From: an uncultured Verrucomicrobiae bacterium
GTDB taxonomy: Bacteria > Verrucomicrobiota > Verrucomicrobiia > Limisphaerales > UBA1100
DNA length: 64,000 nucleotides
Assembly: GCA_937775205.1 (NCBI GenBank)
Contig: CALKBX010000005.1
Location: forward strand, 186,001-250,000
Direction: 5' to 3'
The position numbers and the translations under genes were made by a program. The notes beneath the pieces are model-generated. The model searched no databases. It was not told the origin of the DNA and saw only the letters and a program-made list of their open reading frames with translations. Positions 29,466 through 37,589 of the stretch are shown piece after piece. Position 1 is the first letter of the stretch, and each line of letters opens with the position of its first letter.

Positions 29466-30076
29466 GCGAAAATTTCTCCAACTTGAACGAGCCCAGCGAG
29501 CCCAGCAGTGGCACGGCGCAAATGCCGATGGGCATTATGATTGTTCTTATTTTGCTCGGCTATATCGGGTGCTACAACGTGGATCAGTGGAACGCCAATT
29601 TCGCCGCCAATGTGCACGCGCCATTCACCGAGCCGGACGAGGTGGCTTCGCTGGCACCCTCGGCTGAGGAATTGCTGGTGGCGCGCGGCAAACAAGTCTA
29701 TTCCAAAAATTGCGTGGCCTGTCACCAAGCTAATGGCGCAGGGTCAGGCACAGACATCCCGCCCTTGGCCGGTTCCGAATGGGTGAAAGGCGATGTTGCC
29801 ACTATTGTGGCCATCACACAGAAGGGGCTTATTGGGCCGATCAGCGTGGCCGGGAAAAAATATGGCGCGGGAGCCATGACTGCTGCGGGCGAAACGCTCA
29901 GTCCCGATGAATTAGCGGCCGTAATCTCCTATATCCGGAAAGAGTGGAGTAATGGCGGAAGTGCGGTTGGAGTCGAAGAGGTAAATGATGCCCGAAAAAA
30001 GGTGGACGACAGCGGCCAAAGCGGGCAGTGGGAAGTGAAGGCTCTGGAAGCAGCCGGTTTCATAATTCCTGAATAA
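29462..30076 (+). CDS. CcoP-like monohaem cytochrome c
   Basis: 204 residues. An N-terminal membrane helix (MGIMIVLILLGYIGCYNVD) is followed by a class I cytochrome c domain with NCVACHQ near residue 83 and a likely axial Met in AGAMTAAGE. Classic CcoP has two haems; this one has only one and a charged tail (DARKKVDDSGQSGQW). As last gene of the operon it completes a CcoN-O-P-like set. The hairpin terminator at 30100 follows. Confidence 0.87.
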   Translation: MSENFSNLNEPSEPSSGTAQMPMGIMIVLILLGYIGCYNVDQWNANFAANVHAPFTEPDEVASLAPSAEELLVARGKQVYSKNCVACHQANGAGSGTDIPPLAGSEWVKGDVATIVAITQKGLIGPISVAGKKYGAGAMTAAGETLSPDELAAVISYIRKEWSNGGSAVGVEEVNDARKKVDDSGQSGQWEVKALEAAGFIIPE

Positions 30077-30099
30077 CCCGTTTTTTTCTATTTCAACGC

Positions 30100-30127
30100 A
30101 AGCCACAGCAAACGATTGCTGTGGCTT
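30100..30127. terminator. Strong hairpin terminator
   Basis: A perfect 12-bp stem (AAGCCACAGCAA / TTGCTGTGGCTT) with loop ACGA, then a T-rich tract, 24 bases after the last respiratory gene. A T7 run also precedes the stem, so it could serve the convergent DUF2835 gene as well. Confidence 0.9.
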
Positions 30128-30133
30128 TTGTTT

Positions 30134-30388
30134 TCAACCCTCCGCATCGAGATTATGGCGGGGTTGAGTTTCCAATCGGTCGATGGCTTGGAATTTGTAT
30201 TTTTGATCGGTGGTGATGATGAACATCCCGTCGATGCCGTCTTTACTTATGTAAGGGTGCAGCACTTTGAAGGGGAGCTGCACGGTGCGCCCATCGGCGG
30301 CGGTGGCGATGACCTGGCGGATGCGACCGCGATAATAATCTTCCACCTGTAGCGTGGTGAGCCGGATGGAAACGGTGATGCGGATCAT
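30134..30388 (-). CDS. DUF2835 family protein
   Basis: 84 residues. The pattern YYRGRIRQVIATAADGRTVQLPFKVLHPYISKDGI (cited by its YYRG and VQLPFKVL blocks) followed by a short GMFIITTD strand is that of DUF2835, a small cytoplasmic family of unknown role that in other bacteria also has the YYxG...R.VQ.P signature. It lies convergent to the respiratory operon with the terminator between them. Confidence 0.8.
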   Translation of the reverse strand: MIRITVSIRLTTLQVEDYYRGRIRQVIATAADGRTVQLPFKVLHPYISKDGIDGMFIITTDQKYKFQAIDRLETQPRHNLDAEG

Positions 30389-30401
30389 TTTAATTTAGCG
30401 A

Positions 30402-30488
30402 TTAGCGCCATTGGCCGGTGAGGGTGAAGGCGGCCTCAACGGGCAGGGCAAGGGCCAATAGCAGCAGGATTGGCCGGAAGCATTTCAC
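30402..30488 (-). CDS. Possible 28-residue secreted peptide or remnant
   Basis: GTG-started frame VKCFRPILLLLALALPVEAAFTLTGQWR (given here in two parts: the signal VKCFRPILLLLALALPVEA and an eight-residue tail). It is too short for the ORF track. A clean signal peptide with almost nothing after it suggests either a tiny exported peptide or the 5' stump of a deleted secreted-protein gene. It lies 13 bases upstream of DUF2835 on the same strand. Confidence 0.3.
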   Translation of the reverse strand: MKCFRPILLLLALALPVEAAFTLTGQWR

Positions 30489-30566
30489 TCCCAGATTTTA
30501 GGCGTAAAAACGACTGCCGGCAAGCTCGGGCTTGTGTGTTGGGCAAGCTCAGACTAATGTGTGGAT

Positions 30567-31166
30567 ATGAACCTGCCGTCCATCGAGTTGTTGCGCCAAG
30601 GCGACTCGGAGGGTTGGGATGTAGTCTTTGAATGGCTTTGGCCAATGGCACTGAGTTCCGCGCGCCGCAAGCTCGAGGTTCTCGCTCCGGCCGAGGTGGA
30701 GGATGCGGCGCTTGATGCGTTTGTGGCCTTGTTTCAAACTATCGACAACGTGCCGTCCACCGAGAGTCTGCCCTCGCTGATGGTGGCCATTGCCAGCAAT
30801 CGCGCGATCGATGTATTGCGCAGCCGAAGCGCGCAAAAACGCGATGCCTCGCTGAGCCGCACTTTTGATGTCGTGCTGGAGGATGAAACACCCGGCACAC
30901 AGGTGAACCCGCTGGAGGCCCTGCAAATCCAAGAGTTGTATGAATTGCTTGAGCAAGTGCGGCTGGATCTTCCACCTTTCACCGCCCGGATTCTCCACGA
31001 GTACTATTATGAGGGGCAGAGCCATCGGGAAATTGCCGAGCGGCATCGCGTCACTGTGTCCTCCATTAGCGGTCGTATTCGCCGAGGTTTGTTGATCCTG
31101 CACAACAAGTTGAAAAATAATCGAATTTTTTGCGAAGATTATCCGGACAAAATACGAATTGTATAA
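30567..31166 (+). CDS. ECF-type RNA polymerase sigma factor
   Basis: 199 residues with the ECF two-domain plan: a region 2 core (EVEDAALDAFVALFQTID, then NRAIDVLRSRSAQKRD) and a region 4 HTH near the end (ILHEYYYEGQSHREIAERHRV, VSSISGRIRRGLLILHNKL). It would direct RNA polymerase to a small regulon. The gene 110 bases downstream encodes a single-pass membrane protein that fits an anti-sigma factor. The track start GTG 30561 adds only two residues; I use ATG 30567. Confidence 0.85.
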   Translation: MNLPSIELLRQGDSEGWDVVFEWLWPMALSSARRKLEVLAPAEVEDAALDAFVALFQTIDNVPSTESLPSLMVAIASNRAIDVLRSRSAQKRDASLSRTFDVVLEDETPGTQVNPLEALQIQELYELLEQVRLDLPPFTARILHEYYYEGQSHREIAERHRVTVSSISGRIRRGLLILHNKLKNNRIFCEDYPDKIRIV

Positions 31167-31274
31167 TGAAGGGCGGCTTCGGCCCCGGTGATGGCTCTAA
31201 AGCTTCGGCAAGGCTCTAAAAGTCGATAATATCCAAAAAAGTGTGAAACGACCGAAATTGTTGAAAACGGACCT

Positions 31275-32063
31275 ATGCGCGACGAATTATTGGAACTGGT
31301 AATGAACAAGGCCACCGGCAGAGCTTCGGAAGAGGAGCTCACCCGGATCGATGCCATTCTTGAACAGGAACCCAGCCTTTGGGATGACTACAACCAATGG
31401 CACCGCGATATGCCAGCCCTGCGCGGCGTCATCTGCTTTGCCGCCGCCACCGCGGAGGATAGGCATCAATTGCCCGAGCACATCCGCAAGGAACTCCGCT
31501 CCCGAATGCGCGCCGCCCTCCGCAAGCCCCAGCCCAATTACGACCGGCTCATGGAGCTCGGCAACAAACCGCCCAACCCCCAACCCTCCTGGCGCTGGGC
31601 CGTGGTCCCCGCCGTGGGCTTGGCCGCCATCGTGGTGATCTCGCTCGTTCTCTTTAATAACCGCCCCGAGGCAGAGGCCCCCGCACCACTTGAAGTGGCC
31701 AACAATACCCGCAACCCGCTGCTCCCTGCCGAGCCGGTCATCCAAGTCGCCCTGCTCGATATCGTGGGCGCCACCCGCGGCCCGGAAGATCCCACCCTCC
31801 AACAATTCCAAACCGCGTGGCCCAGTGTGAAAGTGCTCCAATTCAACCGCCGCGCCACCTCCCGCGATTGGCTCACCCAATGGCCCTTCACCGCCACTGG
31901 CCCCGTCTGCAAAATTTTTTACAATCAATCCTCCGGCGAACTCCAACTCATCGCAATCGTGAACGAGCAAAAACACGAAGCCAGCTTCAAGCTAAACGAT
32001 GTTTCCGAACTCCCCCAACTCATCGAAAAAGCGAAGGCTCAGCTAGCCGAGTGGTTGAAGTAA
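31275..32063 (+). CDS. Putative membrane anti-sigma factor
   Basis: 262 residues: a cytoplasmic N-terminal part of about 105 residues (DELLELVMNKATGRASEEELTRIDAIL, a helical pattern like sigma-binding domains), one membrane helix (WAVVPAVGLAAIVVISLVLF) and a periplasmic domain. Position behind the ECF gene and this topology support an anti-sigma role. There is no zinc HxxxCxxC motif. The promoter gap carries no obvious site. It is the last gene before the tRNA-Leu island. Confidence 0.7.
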   Translation: MRDELLELVMNKATGRASEEELTRIDAILEQEPSLWDDYNQWHRDMPALRGVICFAAATAEDRHQLPEHIRKELRSRMRAALRKPQPNYDRLMELGNKPPNPQPSWRWAVVPAVGLAAIVVISLVLFNNRPEAEAPAPLEVANNTRNPLLPAEPVIQVALLDIVGATRGPEDPTLQQFQTAWPSVKVLQFNRRATSRDWLTQWPFTATGPVCKIFYNQSSGELQLIAIVNEQKHEASFKLNDVSELPQLIEKAKAQLAEWLK

Positions 32064-32086
32064 ATTCAACCCGTTGAACAAAAAGA

Positions 32087-32114
32087 TGGTACCGGAGGAG
32101 GGACTCGAACCCAC
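32087..32114. repeat. Left att site (tRNA-Leu 3' fragment)
   Basis: 28 bases identical to 48513-48540, reading CCA, acceptor 3' strand and T-arm of tRNA-Leu on the minus strand. The sequence diverges immediately on both sides, so this is the duplicated crossover core, not a second tRNA. Confidence 0.9.
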
Positions 32115-32244
32115 CGGACCGCCTTTCCCCGTCGAGGGGATTTTATTCATAGCGGTTCCTAACTATAGCATCCGGCTTCATATATCAATACTATTGTAAG
32201 ATTACATCACTGGGAACCGTGATGAACGTTGCAGAACAGAATAG

Positions 32245-32292
32245 CGTTCAATTGCGTTCAGTTGCCAAAAACCCGTTCAGTAAACGTTCAGT
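32245..32292. promoter_or_regulatory. Candidate integrase arm-type repeats, left end
   Basis: Four copies of CGTTCAGT or CGTTCAAT at 32245, 32255, 32274 and 32285. The last two form CGTTCAGTAAACGTTCAG, which recurs with one mismatch at 48462 inside the other border. The spacing, repetition and location suggest binding sites for the island's lost integrase. Confidence 0.55.
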
Positions 32293-32389
32293 AAAACGCC
32301 TTACGCGAGGCATGCCAACCACACAACCCGGCCGGCCTCATTCGCATACATATATATTCCTGCTATTGATGTTTTACGGGTAATATAGC

Positions 32390-32908
32390 TTGGAGTTTTT
32401 GCGTCTAATAGATGCGAATGCGATCAAGAATGTTGATCTACGCGCTGCCAATCATTTGCTAATGAGACATCCGCTATATCCGAATCTGGACATGATGGAG
32501 TGCAAGTACACTCCGAGGTTGGGGGCCGAGGCCGTTCATCTTTTAAAGGAAGGCAAAAGCTTTTCAGCCGTTGGCCGTGCGTTGGGCGTCCATCGGGATA
32601 CCATCAAGAACTGGGGCAAGCGATACGACCTTGAGCTGGGCAAGGCGGTGGTGGAGGCGAAGCAATGTTGGGGACGGGAAACATCCATGAACGAAGCTCT
32701 GGATCATTTGAGCCGGAACCCGCTCAAGAGATCTGAAGTTGTTGAGAAAAAGGTATCACCATCCTCGGAGGAGCTGGAAAGGGAAAAGCGGCGTAGGATT
32801 TTTCAGGAGATGGAGGGAAGGCATCAACAACAGATGCTCAAAGAAGAGCGGGAACTTTCCGAAAGAGAGACCATGCCTCCAGAGATGCAGGGGTTCTGGC
32901 TTGGGTGA
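32390..32908 (+). CDS. Terminase-small-subunit-like HTH protein
   Basis: 172 residues from a TTG start (an internal ATG at 32462 is an alternative). A helix-turn-helix segment AVHLLKEGKSFSAVGRALGVHRDTI followed by KNWGKRYDLE resembles the DNA-binding part of phage terminase small subunits. The C-terminal half is highly charged (SSEELEREKRRRIFQEMEGRHQQQ) and probably coiled coil. It is the first gene inside the left border of the island. The phage link is inference. Confidence 0.6.
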   Translation: MEFLRLIDANAIKNVDLRAANHLLMRHPLYPNLDMMECKYTPRLGAEAVHLLKEGKSFSAVGRALGVHRDTIKNWGKRYDLELGKAVVEAKQCWGRETSMNEALDHLSRNPLKRSEVVEKKVSPSSEELEREKRRRIFQEMEGRHQQQMLKEERELSERETMPPEMQGFWLG

Positions 32909-33031
32909 GTGCCCCAACAGCATTTACACCAGAGCCGGTGAGGCGTAGGGTGGCGGGCATGAAGCAGACTCACTTTGCGGTGGTGGTCCGGGTTCACCCC
33001 AAAACAAGAAACTAAGCATCTGATACCAACC

Positions 33032-33244
33032 ATGAAAACCTGGCGCGGACGTGAGCCGCTCTTTCATCTTTCCAGCCCGCTCGCGGGCTGGGATGGGCCG
33101 AAGCCCACACGTCATCACGACTACATTGCCCCGGCGGATTTCCCCGCTGCGTGGCAACATCGCAGCATCACCGTGGAGGTCGAAGCCAAGGCCAAGGAGC
33201 TCGCGGTCTTAAAACTGCTCGCGCACTTGCGGGCCGACGGCTGA
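33032..33244 (+). CDS. Hypothetical 70-residue protein
   Basis: A short protein from ATG 33032 (KTWRGREPLFHLSSPLAGWD), ending with a helix KAKELAVLKLLAHLRADG. It has no signal peptide and no recognised family. It lies just before the tspO-like gene in the same direction with an 18-base gap, and may be the first gene of that run. Confidence 0.45.
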   Translation: MKTWRGREPLFHLSSPLAGWDGPKPTRHHDYIAPADFPAAWQHRSITVEVEAKAKELAVLKLLAHLRADG

Positions 33245-33262
33245 TTGCACCCCTTGTCCACG

Positions 33263-33745
33263 ATGCCTGCCCAACCCTTCAACGTCCGTCTCGCCTTCGC
33301 CCTGGCGGGCTGGCTGGTTCTTAGTTTCAGCGCCGCGTCGCTCGGCGCGTTCTTCATGCCGGGCGAATGGTATGCCACCCTCAAAAAGCCGTCATGGAAT
33401 CCGCCCGACTGGATCTTTGGCCCGGTGTGGTCGGCGCTCTACACGATGATGGCGGTGGCGGCGTGGCTGGTTTGGAAGCGCGGCGGATTCGCCGCGCAAC
33501 GGCGGCCGCTCACGCTCTTCCTGGTGCAACTCGCGCTCAACGCCGTATGGACACCACTGTTCTTCGGGCTGCACCGGCCGGGCCTCGCGTTCGCCGAAAT
33601 CGTAATGCTGTGGCTGGCGATTGCCGCGACACTTGCCGCCTTCCGTCCAGTGAGTCGCCCCGCCGCGTGGCTGCTCGTGCCATATCTGGCGTGGGTGAGC
33701 TTTGCGGCGGTGCTGAATTTCACCCTGTGGCGACTGAACTCCTGA
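33263..33745 (+). CDS. TspO/MBR family membrane protein
   Basis: 160 residues with five membrane helices and the TspO pattern: WYATLKKPSWNPPDWIFGPVW near residue 37, LNAVWTPLFFGLHRPGLA in the third helix and a C-terminal LNFTLWRLN. TspO proteins bind tetrapyrroles and modulate stress and porphyrin handling. I use ATG 33263; the track's TTG start adds six residues. It begins a run with the CIA30 and membrane protein genes. Confidence 0.9.
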   Translation: MPAQPFNVRLAFALAGWLVLSFSAASLGAFFMPGEWYATLKKPSWNPPDWIFGPVWSALYTMMAVAAWLVWKRGGFAAQRRPLTLFLVQLALNAVWTPLFFGLHRPGLAFAEIVMLWLAIAATLAAFRPVSRPAAWLLVPYLAWVSFAAVLNFTLWRLNS

Positions 33746-33760
33746 ACTGTCCCAACTCAA

Positions 33761-34351
33761 ATGACAATTCCCTCCGCAACTTCTCTCCGCCATCTCGCCG
33801 CGCTTGTATGTGCGTGTCTTGCCATCACCATGAATGCTGACGCCGCTTCCGAAAAAATGATCTTCGACTTCCAGACGGCGACCAATTCCACGAAGTGGCA
33901 AGTCGTCAACGACGACGTGATGGGCGGCGTGTCCACCAGTCAGTTCCAACTCCTCACGAACGGCGGCGCGATCTTCAGCGGTGTGGTCTCGCTCGAGAAC
34001 AACGGCGGGTTTGCCTCGGTGCGGTCCACGCCCGTGCGGGGAAATCTCAACGGCACCGATGCCCTCGTGCTCCGCGTGCGGGGGGATGGACGGCGTTACA
34101 AGTTCACCGTGCGCACCGAGGCGGGTTTCAACGCGTTGAATTATCAGGCCGAGTTCACCACGAAGCGCGGCGAGTGGGAAGAGCACCGTCTCGCCTTCAA
34201 GGATTTCATGCCGACCTTTCGCGGACGCGTGTTGACCGACGTGCCGCCGCTGATTCCTTCAAAAATCACTTCAGTGGGCCTCCTCATCTCGGACAAACAA
34301 GCGGGCCCGTTCCGGTTGGAGATGAGCTGGATCAGAGGGGTAACCCCATGA
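33761..34351 (+). CDS. CIA30 family secreted protein
   Basis: 196 residues with a signal peptide (LAALVCACLAITMNADAA) and a beta-jelly-roll domain. The WQVVNDDVMGGVSTSQF motif and VSLENNGGFASVRS are signatures of the CIA30 fold, related to galactose-binding modules. Such bacterial proteins are thought to bind carbohydrate or to help assemble electron-transfer proteins, with no settled role. It overlaps the next gene by four bases (ATGA). Confidence 0.85.
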   Translation: MTIPSATSLRHLAALVCACLAITMNADAASEKMIFDFQTATNSTKWQVVNDDVMGGVSTSQFQLLTNGGAIFSGVVSLENNGGFASVRSTPVRGNLNGTDALVLRVRGDGRRYKFTVRTEAGFNALNYQAEFTTKRGEWEEHRLAFKDFMPTFRGRVLTDVPPLIPSKITSVGLLISDKQAGPFRLEMSWIRGVTP

Positions 34352-35433
34352 CACCGGAGATGAAAAAGCTGGCCCGCCGCCGCCTGTGGCTTGGCATCAC
34401 GAACGTCGGCTTCTGGGTGTTGACGGCTGCAGCGGGCCTTTACTGGCTGGCGAGCTATGATACCAGCGACCTCGGCATCCGTCGTCTCGGTTTCATATTG
34501 GGGGCGGCGGTCGCGGTCCAGGCCGTGTTCGATTTCATCGGCGGCATTTTGCTGATGCCCGAACCACGGCCAACGATCACGGCCTTCCTCCATCGCTGGT
34601 CGCGCGGCGCGCTCGTTCACTCGCTGGTGCTGACCGGAGTGGGTTTCCTGAGCTACGTCAGCTTCCGACTCTCGGGCGGATTCTGTTTTGCCATTCTGCT
34701 CGCGACAGCGGGGCTGGCGCTCGGCCGTCGGCAACTCTTCCGCGCGATGGACGGTGTTCCAATCAAGGAAACTCCGCATGATGGCGGAACGCTTCTGACC
34801 GCCAACACCACCGACCCGGCTTTCACCGGTGGGATCGTAGGTTTTGGACGTCGCGCCAAAAGCCTGATACCGGAACGTTGGCTGGCAAATTTGCCGAAGG
34901 AAGAACTCGCCGTGGAATCGGGCCGGCGTCAGTGGCAGTTGGAGAATGGCCTGCCTGACCGTGCATTCATTCTGGTTCTCGGTTGGAATCTCATCGGTGG
35001 TTTTTTCGGATCGCTCATCTTCAAACTCGCCGAGCGCACCCCAGCCGAAGCATTGCTCGGCCACGCCTGTTGGATGACGCTTTGGACGTTTGGCAGTCTG
35101 CTGATACTGCCGACGTTGAGTCGTAAAGCCGTCTTCGCCGCTGACCGCGCTGCTGCCGATTCTGGCCACGACCCGCGGCCATGGATTGCTCGCTTTCCCA
35201 ACTTGGTCGGCGAAGACGGCAGTTCAAATTCCACCGTGCAAAAGATCTTTTACCCGATTCCGTCAGCCTCGCTGCGGTTGCGCCAACTTGAGAAACCGCT
35301 GTCAGGTTTTGTTGCCGGCAATCTCGCGCGCAGCAACCTCTACTACTCTTGGGCCACGTTGACGTTGTTGGGGCGTGCCGTGCATTGCAACGTCGGCCGC
35401 CCGGCGCTTTGGGTTTTCCCACCCTCGGCATGA
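34348..35433 (+). CDS. Multi-pass membrane protein, unknown
   Basis: About 361 residues from ATG 34348, which overlaps the CIA30 stop. Helices are visible near residues 13-33, 45-70, 90-125 and again after 225 (LGWNLIGGFFGSLIFKL, then a WMTLWTFGSLLILP segment). The long middle part is soluble and holds SGRRQWQLENGLPDRAF. The C-terminal segment RSNLYYSWATLTLLGRAVHCN is amphipathic. No peptidase motif was found. I do not recognise the family. The track ORF starts 453 bases too early. Confidence 0.6.
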   Translation: MTPEMKKLARRRLWLGITNVGFWVLTAAAGLYWLASYDTSDLGIRRLGFILGAAVAVQAVFDFIGGILLMPEPRPTITAFLHRWSRGALVHSLVLTGVGFLSYVSFRLSGGFCFAILLATAGLALGRRQLFRAMDGVPIKETPHDGGTLLTANTTDPAFTGGIVGFGRRAKSLIPERWLANLPKEELAVESGRRQWQLENGLPDRAFILVLGWNLIGGFFGSLIFKLAERTPAEALLGHACWMTLWTFGSLLILPTLSRKAVFAADRAAADSGHDPRPWIARFPNLVGEDGSSNSTVQKIFYPIPSASLRLRQLEKPLSGFVAGNLARSNLYYSWATLTLLGRAVHCNVGRPALWVFPPSA

Positions 35434-35528
35434 AACGGGCGGCGGCCCGGTCGCCCCTGTTTTCGAACTCCCGGTCGAGCCAGGAATTTACACTGCCAAT
35501 GCCGGGCAATCAGTCCTACGATGCGGTC

Positions 35529-35879
35529 ATGGAAACTCTGACGATTTCTCTACAAGCCTTGGTGGCTGCCTCGATCTTCTTCGTGTGGGTCGTGCGCTAC
35601 GACAACGCCATTCAGGAGTTCAAACAGTATGGCCTACCGGACTGGCTGCGCGATTTGGTTGGAATTCTCAAACTGACTTTTGCGCTGCTGCTGCTCATCG
35701 GCATTGAGCGGAAGCCTTTCGCCATAGCAGGCGGTCTGGGCATCGCCTTCCTGATGGGATGTGCGTTTATCATACATCTGCGAGTGAAGAATCCGTGGTT
35801 CAAGATGCTGCCCTCGCTGACCTTGCTGGTGCTCTCCCTGATCATAGCGGTCATCAATTACCGACTCCTCAACGCGTGA
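35529..35879 (+). CDS. DoxX-like small membrane protein
   Basis: 116 residues with four membrane helices (LQALVAASIFFVWVVRY, LKLTFALLLLIGIERKPF, GGLGIAFLMGCAFIIHLR, LPSLTLLVLSLIIAVINY). The RYDNAIQEFKQYGLPDWL segment after the first helix is like DoxX-family proteins (compare FKKLGYPDWL). The role is unknown. I chose ATG 35529; an upstream ATG at 35499 is possible. It ends the plus-strand run from tspO. Confidence 0.65.
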   Translation: METLTISLQALVAASIFFVWVVRYDNAIQEFKQYGLPDWLRDLVGILKLTFALLLLIGIERKPFAIAGGLGIAFLMGCAFIIHLRVKNPWFKMLPSLTLLVLSLIIAVINYRLLNA

Positions 35880-35955
35880 TGACGAGCGGCACAGGGGGGA
35901 AAGCGAGGCGCGTTCAGTCCCGAACGAATGCCGCGAGGGCGAAGTGGCCAGCGGG

Positions 35956-36066
35956 TCAGTCTAATGAACGAAGGATGCGCACAATCACGGCATCCTGACT
36001 GCTCGCGGTTTTATTTTCCACCGATTCGAGTCGCAGCACCTGACAAATGACCTGTTTAATTTTCAT
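35956..36066 (-). pseudogene. 5' remnant of an enolase-superfamily (MR/MLE) gene
   Basis: A 36-codon frame, MKIKQVICQVLRLESVENKT then ASSQDAVIVRI, stops soon after. The TASSQDAVIVRI block with this position from the start is typical of the N-terminal cap of mandelate racemase/muconate lactonising enzymes. The rest of the enzyme (about 350 residues) is absent. It lies 63 bases downstream of the DUF1501 gene on the same strand, so it was probably third in that operon before truncation. Too short for the ORF track. Confidence 0.5.
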
Positions 36067-36128
36067 GGGAACGGCAAATCCTAAAGTGTGAACGCGCGGG
36101 TTCAAGCGTAAATTGTACTGTTAAAAAT

Positions 36129-37589
36129 TCAGGCAAGGATTTCCTTGATCACATGCCCGTGGACGTCGGTGAGTCGGCGTTGGATTCCGTTGTGGTAAAA
36201 GGTGAGGTGTTCGTGGTCGAGGCCGAGGAGGTGGAGGAGGGTGGCATGGAGGTCGTGGAAGGGGTGGGGGTCTTTGACGGCTTTGAATCCAAGCTCATCG
36301 GTGGCGCCGTGGCTGACTCCGGGCTGGATGCCGGCACCGGTGAGGACGGCGGTGAAGCCACCGGGATTGTGGTCGCGGCCCTGGGCGCCCTTTTGAAACA
36401 TTGGCATGCGGCCGAATTCGGTGCACCAAAGGACCAGCGTATCCTCCAGCAGGCCGCGTTGTTTGAGGTCGCGGATGAGTGCGGCGGAGGGTTGATCCAT
36501 GATCGGGCCGTGGACATCGTATTGCTCGCGCAGTTTTTGATGGCCGTCCCAATTCAAGCGGCCGCCGGTGGCGTAGGCGCCGTTGAAGAGTTGCACAAAG
36601 CGAACGCCTTTTTCAATCAGTCGGCGGGCGAGGATGCAATTCTTGGCGTATTCTGCCTTGACCTGATTTTGGGTATCGTCGGCGCCGTACAGTTTAAGGA
36701 TGTGTTTTGGCTCCGTGGAAAGGTCGCTGATTTCCGGGACTGAGAGTTGCATCCGCGCGGCGAGTTCATGGCTGGCGATGCGGGCGGCGAGATTGGCGTC
36801 GCCGGGGTTGCGTTTGAGGTGTTGGTCGTTGAGCAGTTTCAATAAATCACGGGCGGCGAGGTCGGTTTTTTTTGAAACGGATTCGGGCGGCTTCAGGTTT
36901 TGGATCGGTTGTTTAGAATTGAAGGGAGTGCCTTGAAACACGGCGGGCAGAAATCCGGCGCCCCAGTTGTTGACGCTTGCCTGCGGAACACCGCGCGGAT
37001 CCGGAATGGCGACAAACGCGGGCAGGTTTTCATTTTCGGATCCGAGGGCGTAGGTGATCCACGCGCCCATGCTGGGAAATCCATCGAGGGTGAAGCCGGT
37101 GGAAATAAAATTTTCAGCCGGGCCGTGGGTGTTCGATTTGCTCGTGAGCGAATGAACGAAGGCGTAATCATCGGCCATCGCGGCAAGATGGGGGACCATG
37201 TCCGAGCACATTTTTCCAGTTTGGCCATATGGGCGAAACGGGTATTGCGGCCGGGCCAGATTGCCGGCCGGGCCCTGGAACGTGACCGCCGGACCGTTTT
37301 TCAAAGGCTTTCCGTCGTGCTTAATCAGCTCGGGTTTGTAGTCCCAAGTTTCCAACTGGCTACATGCTCCGGCGCAGAAAATGACCAAAACATTTTTTGC
37401 TTTGGCGGGCTGATGCGGCGGACGCACCGCGTGCGGACGGGCGGGGTTAATGTTGGGCCTGTCGGCAAGCAGACCTTGTTTGCTTAACAGAGTCGTGAGC
37501 GCGATCGCGCCGAGGCCGGTTGCGGATTGGCCAAGAAAATCGCGCCGATTAAGCAGGCTCAGGCCATGGCTGGAAAGGGCGCGGTTCAT
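36129..37589 (-). CDS. DUF1501 family secreted protein
   Basis: 486 residues. A twin-arginine-like start ([24 protein letters not shown]) is followed by the DUF1501 domain, which has an alkaline-phosphatase/sulfatase-like fold: [54 protein letters not shown]. These proteins are abundant in planctomycetes and verrucomicrobia and nearly always paired with DUF1549/DUF1553 proteins; the substrate is unknown but a role in polysaccharide use is suspected. Overlaps its partner by four bases. Confidence 0.93.
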   Translation of the reverse strand: MNRALSSHGLSLLNRRDFLGQSATGLGAIALTTLLSKQGLLADRPNINPARPHAVRPPHQPAKAKNVLVIFCAGACSQLETWDYKPELIKHDGKPLKNGPAVTFQGPAGNLARPQYPFRPYGQTGKMCSDMVPHLAAMADDYAFVHSLTSKSNTHGPAENFISTGFTLDGFPSMGAWITYALGSENENLPAFVAIPDPRGVPQASVNNWGAGFLPAVFQGTPFNSKQPIQNLKPPESVSKKTDLAARDLLKLLNDQHLKRNPGDANLAARIASHELAARMQLSVPEISDLSTEPKHILKLYGADDTQNQVKAEYAKNCILARRLIEKGVRFVQLFNGAYATGGRLNWDGHQKLREQYDVHGPIMDQPSAALIRDLKQRGLLEDTLVLWCTEFGRMPMFQKGAQGRDHNPGGFTAVLTGAGIQPGVSHGATDELGFKAVKDPHPFHDLHATLLHLLGLDHEHLTFYHNGIQRRLTDVHGHVIKEILA

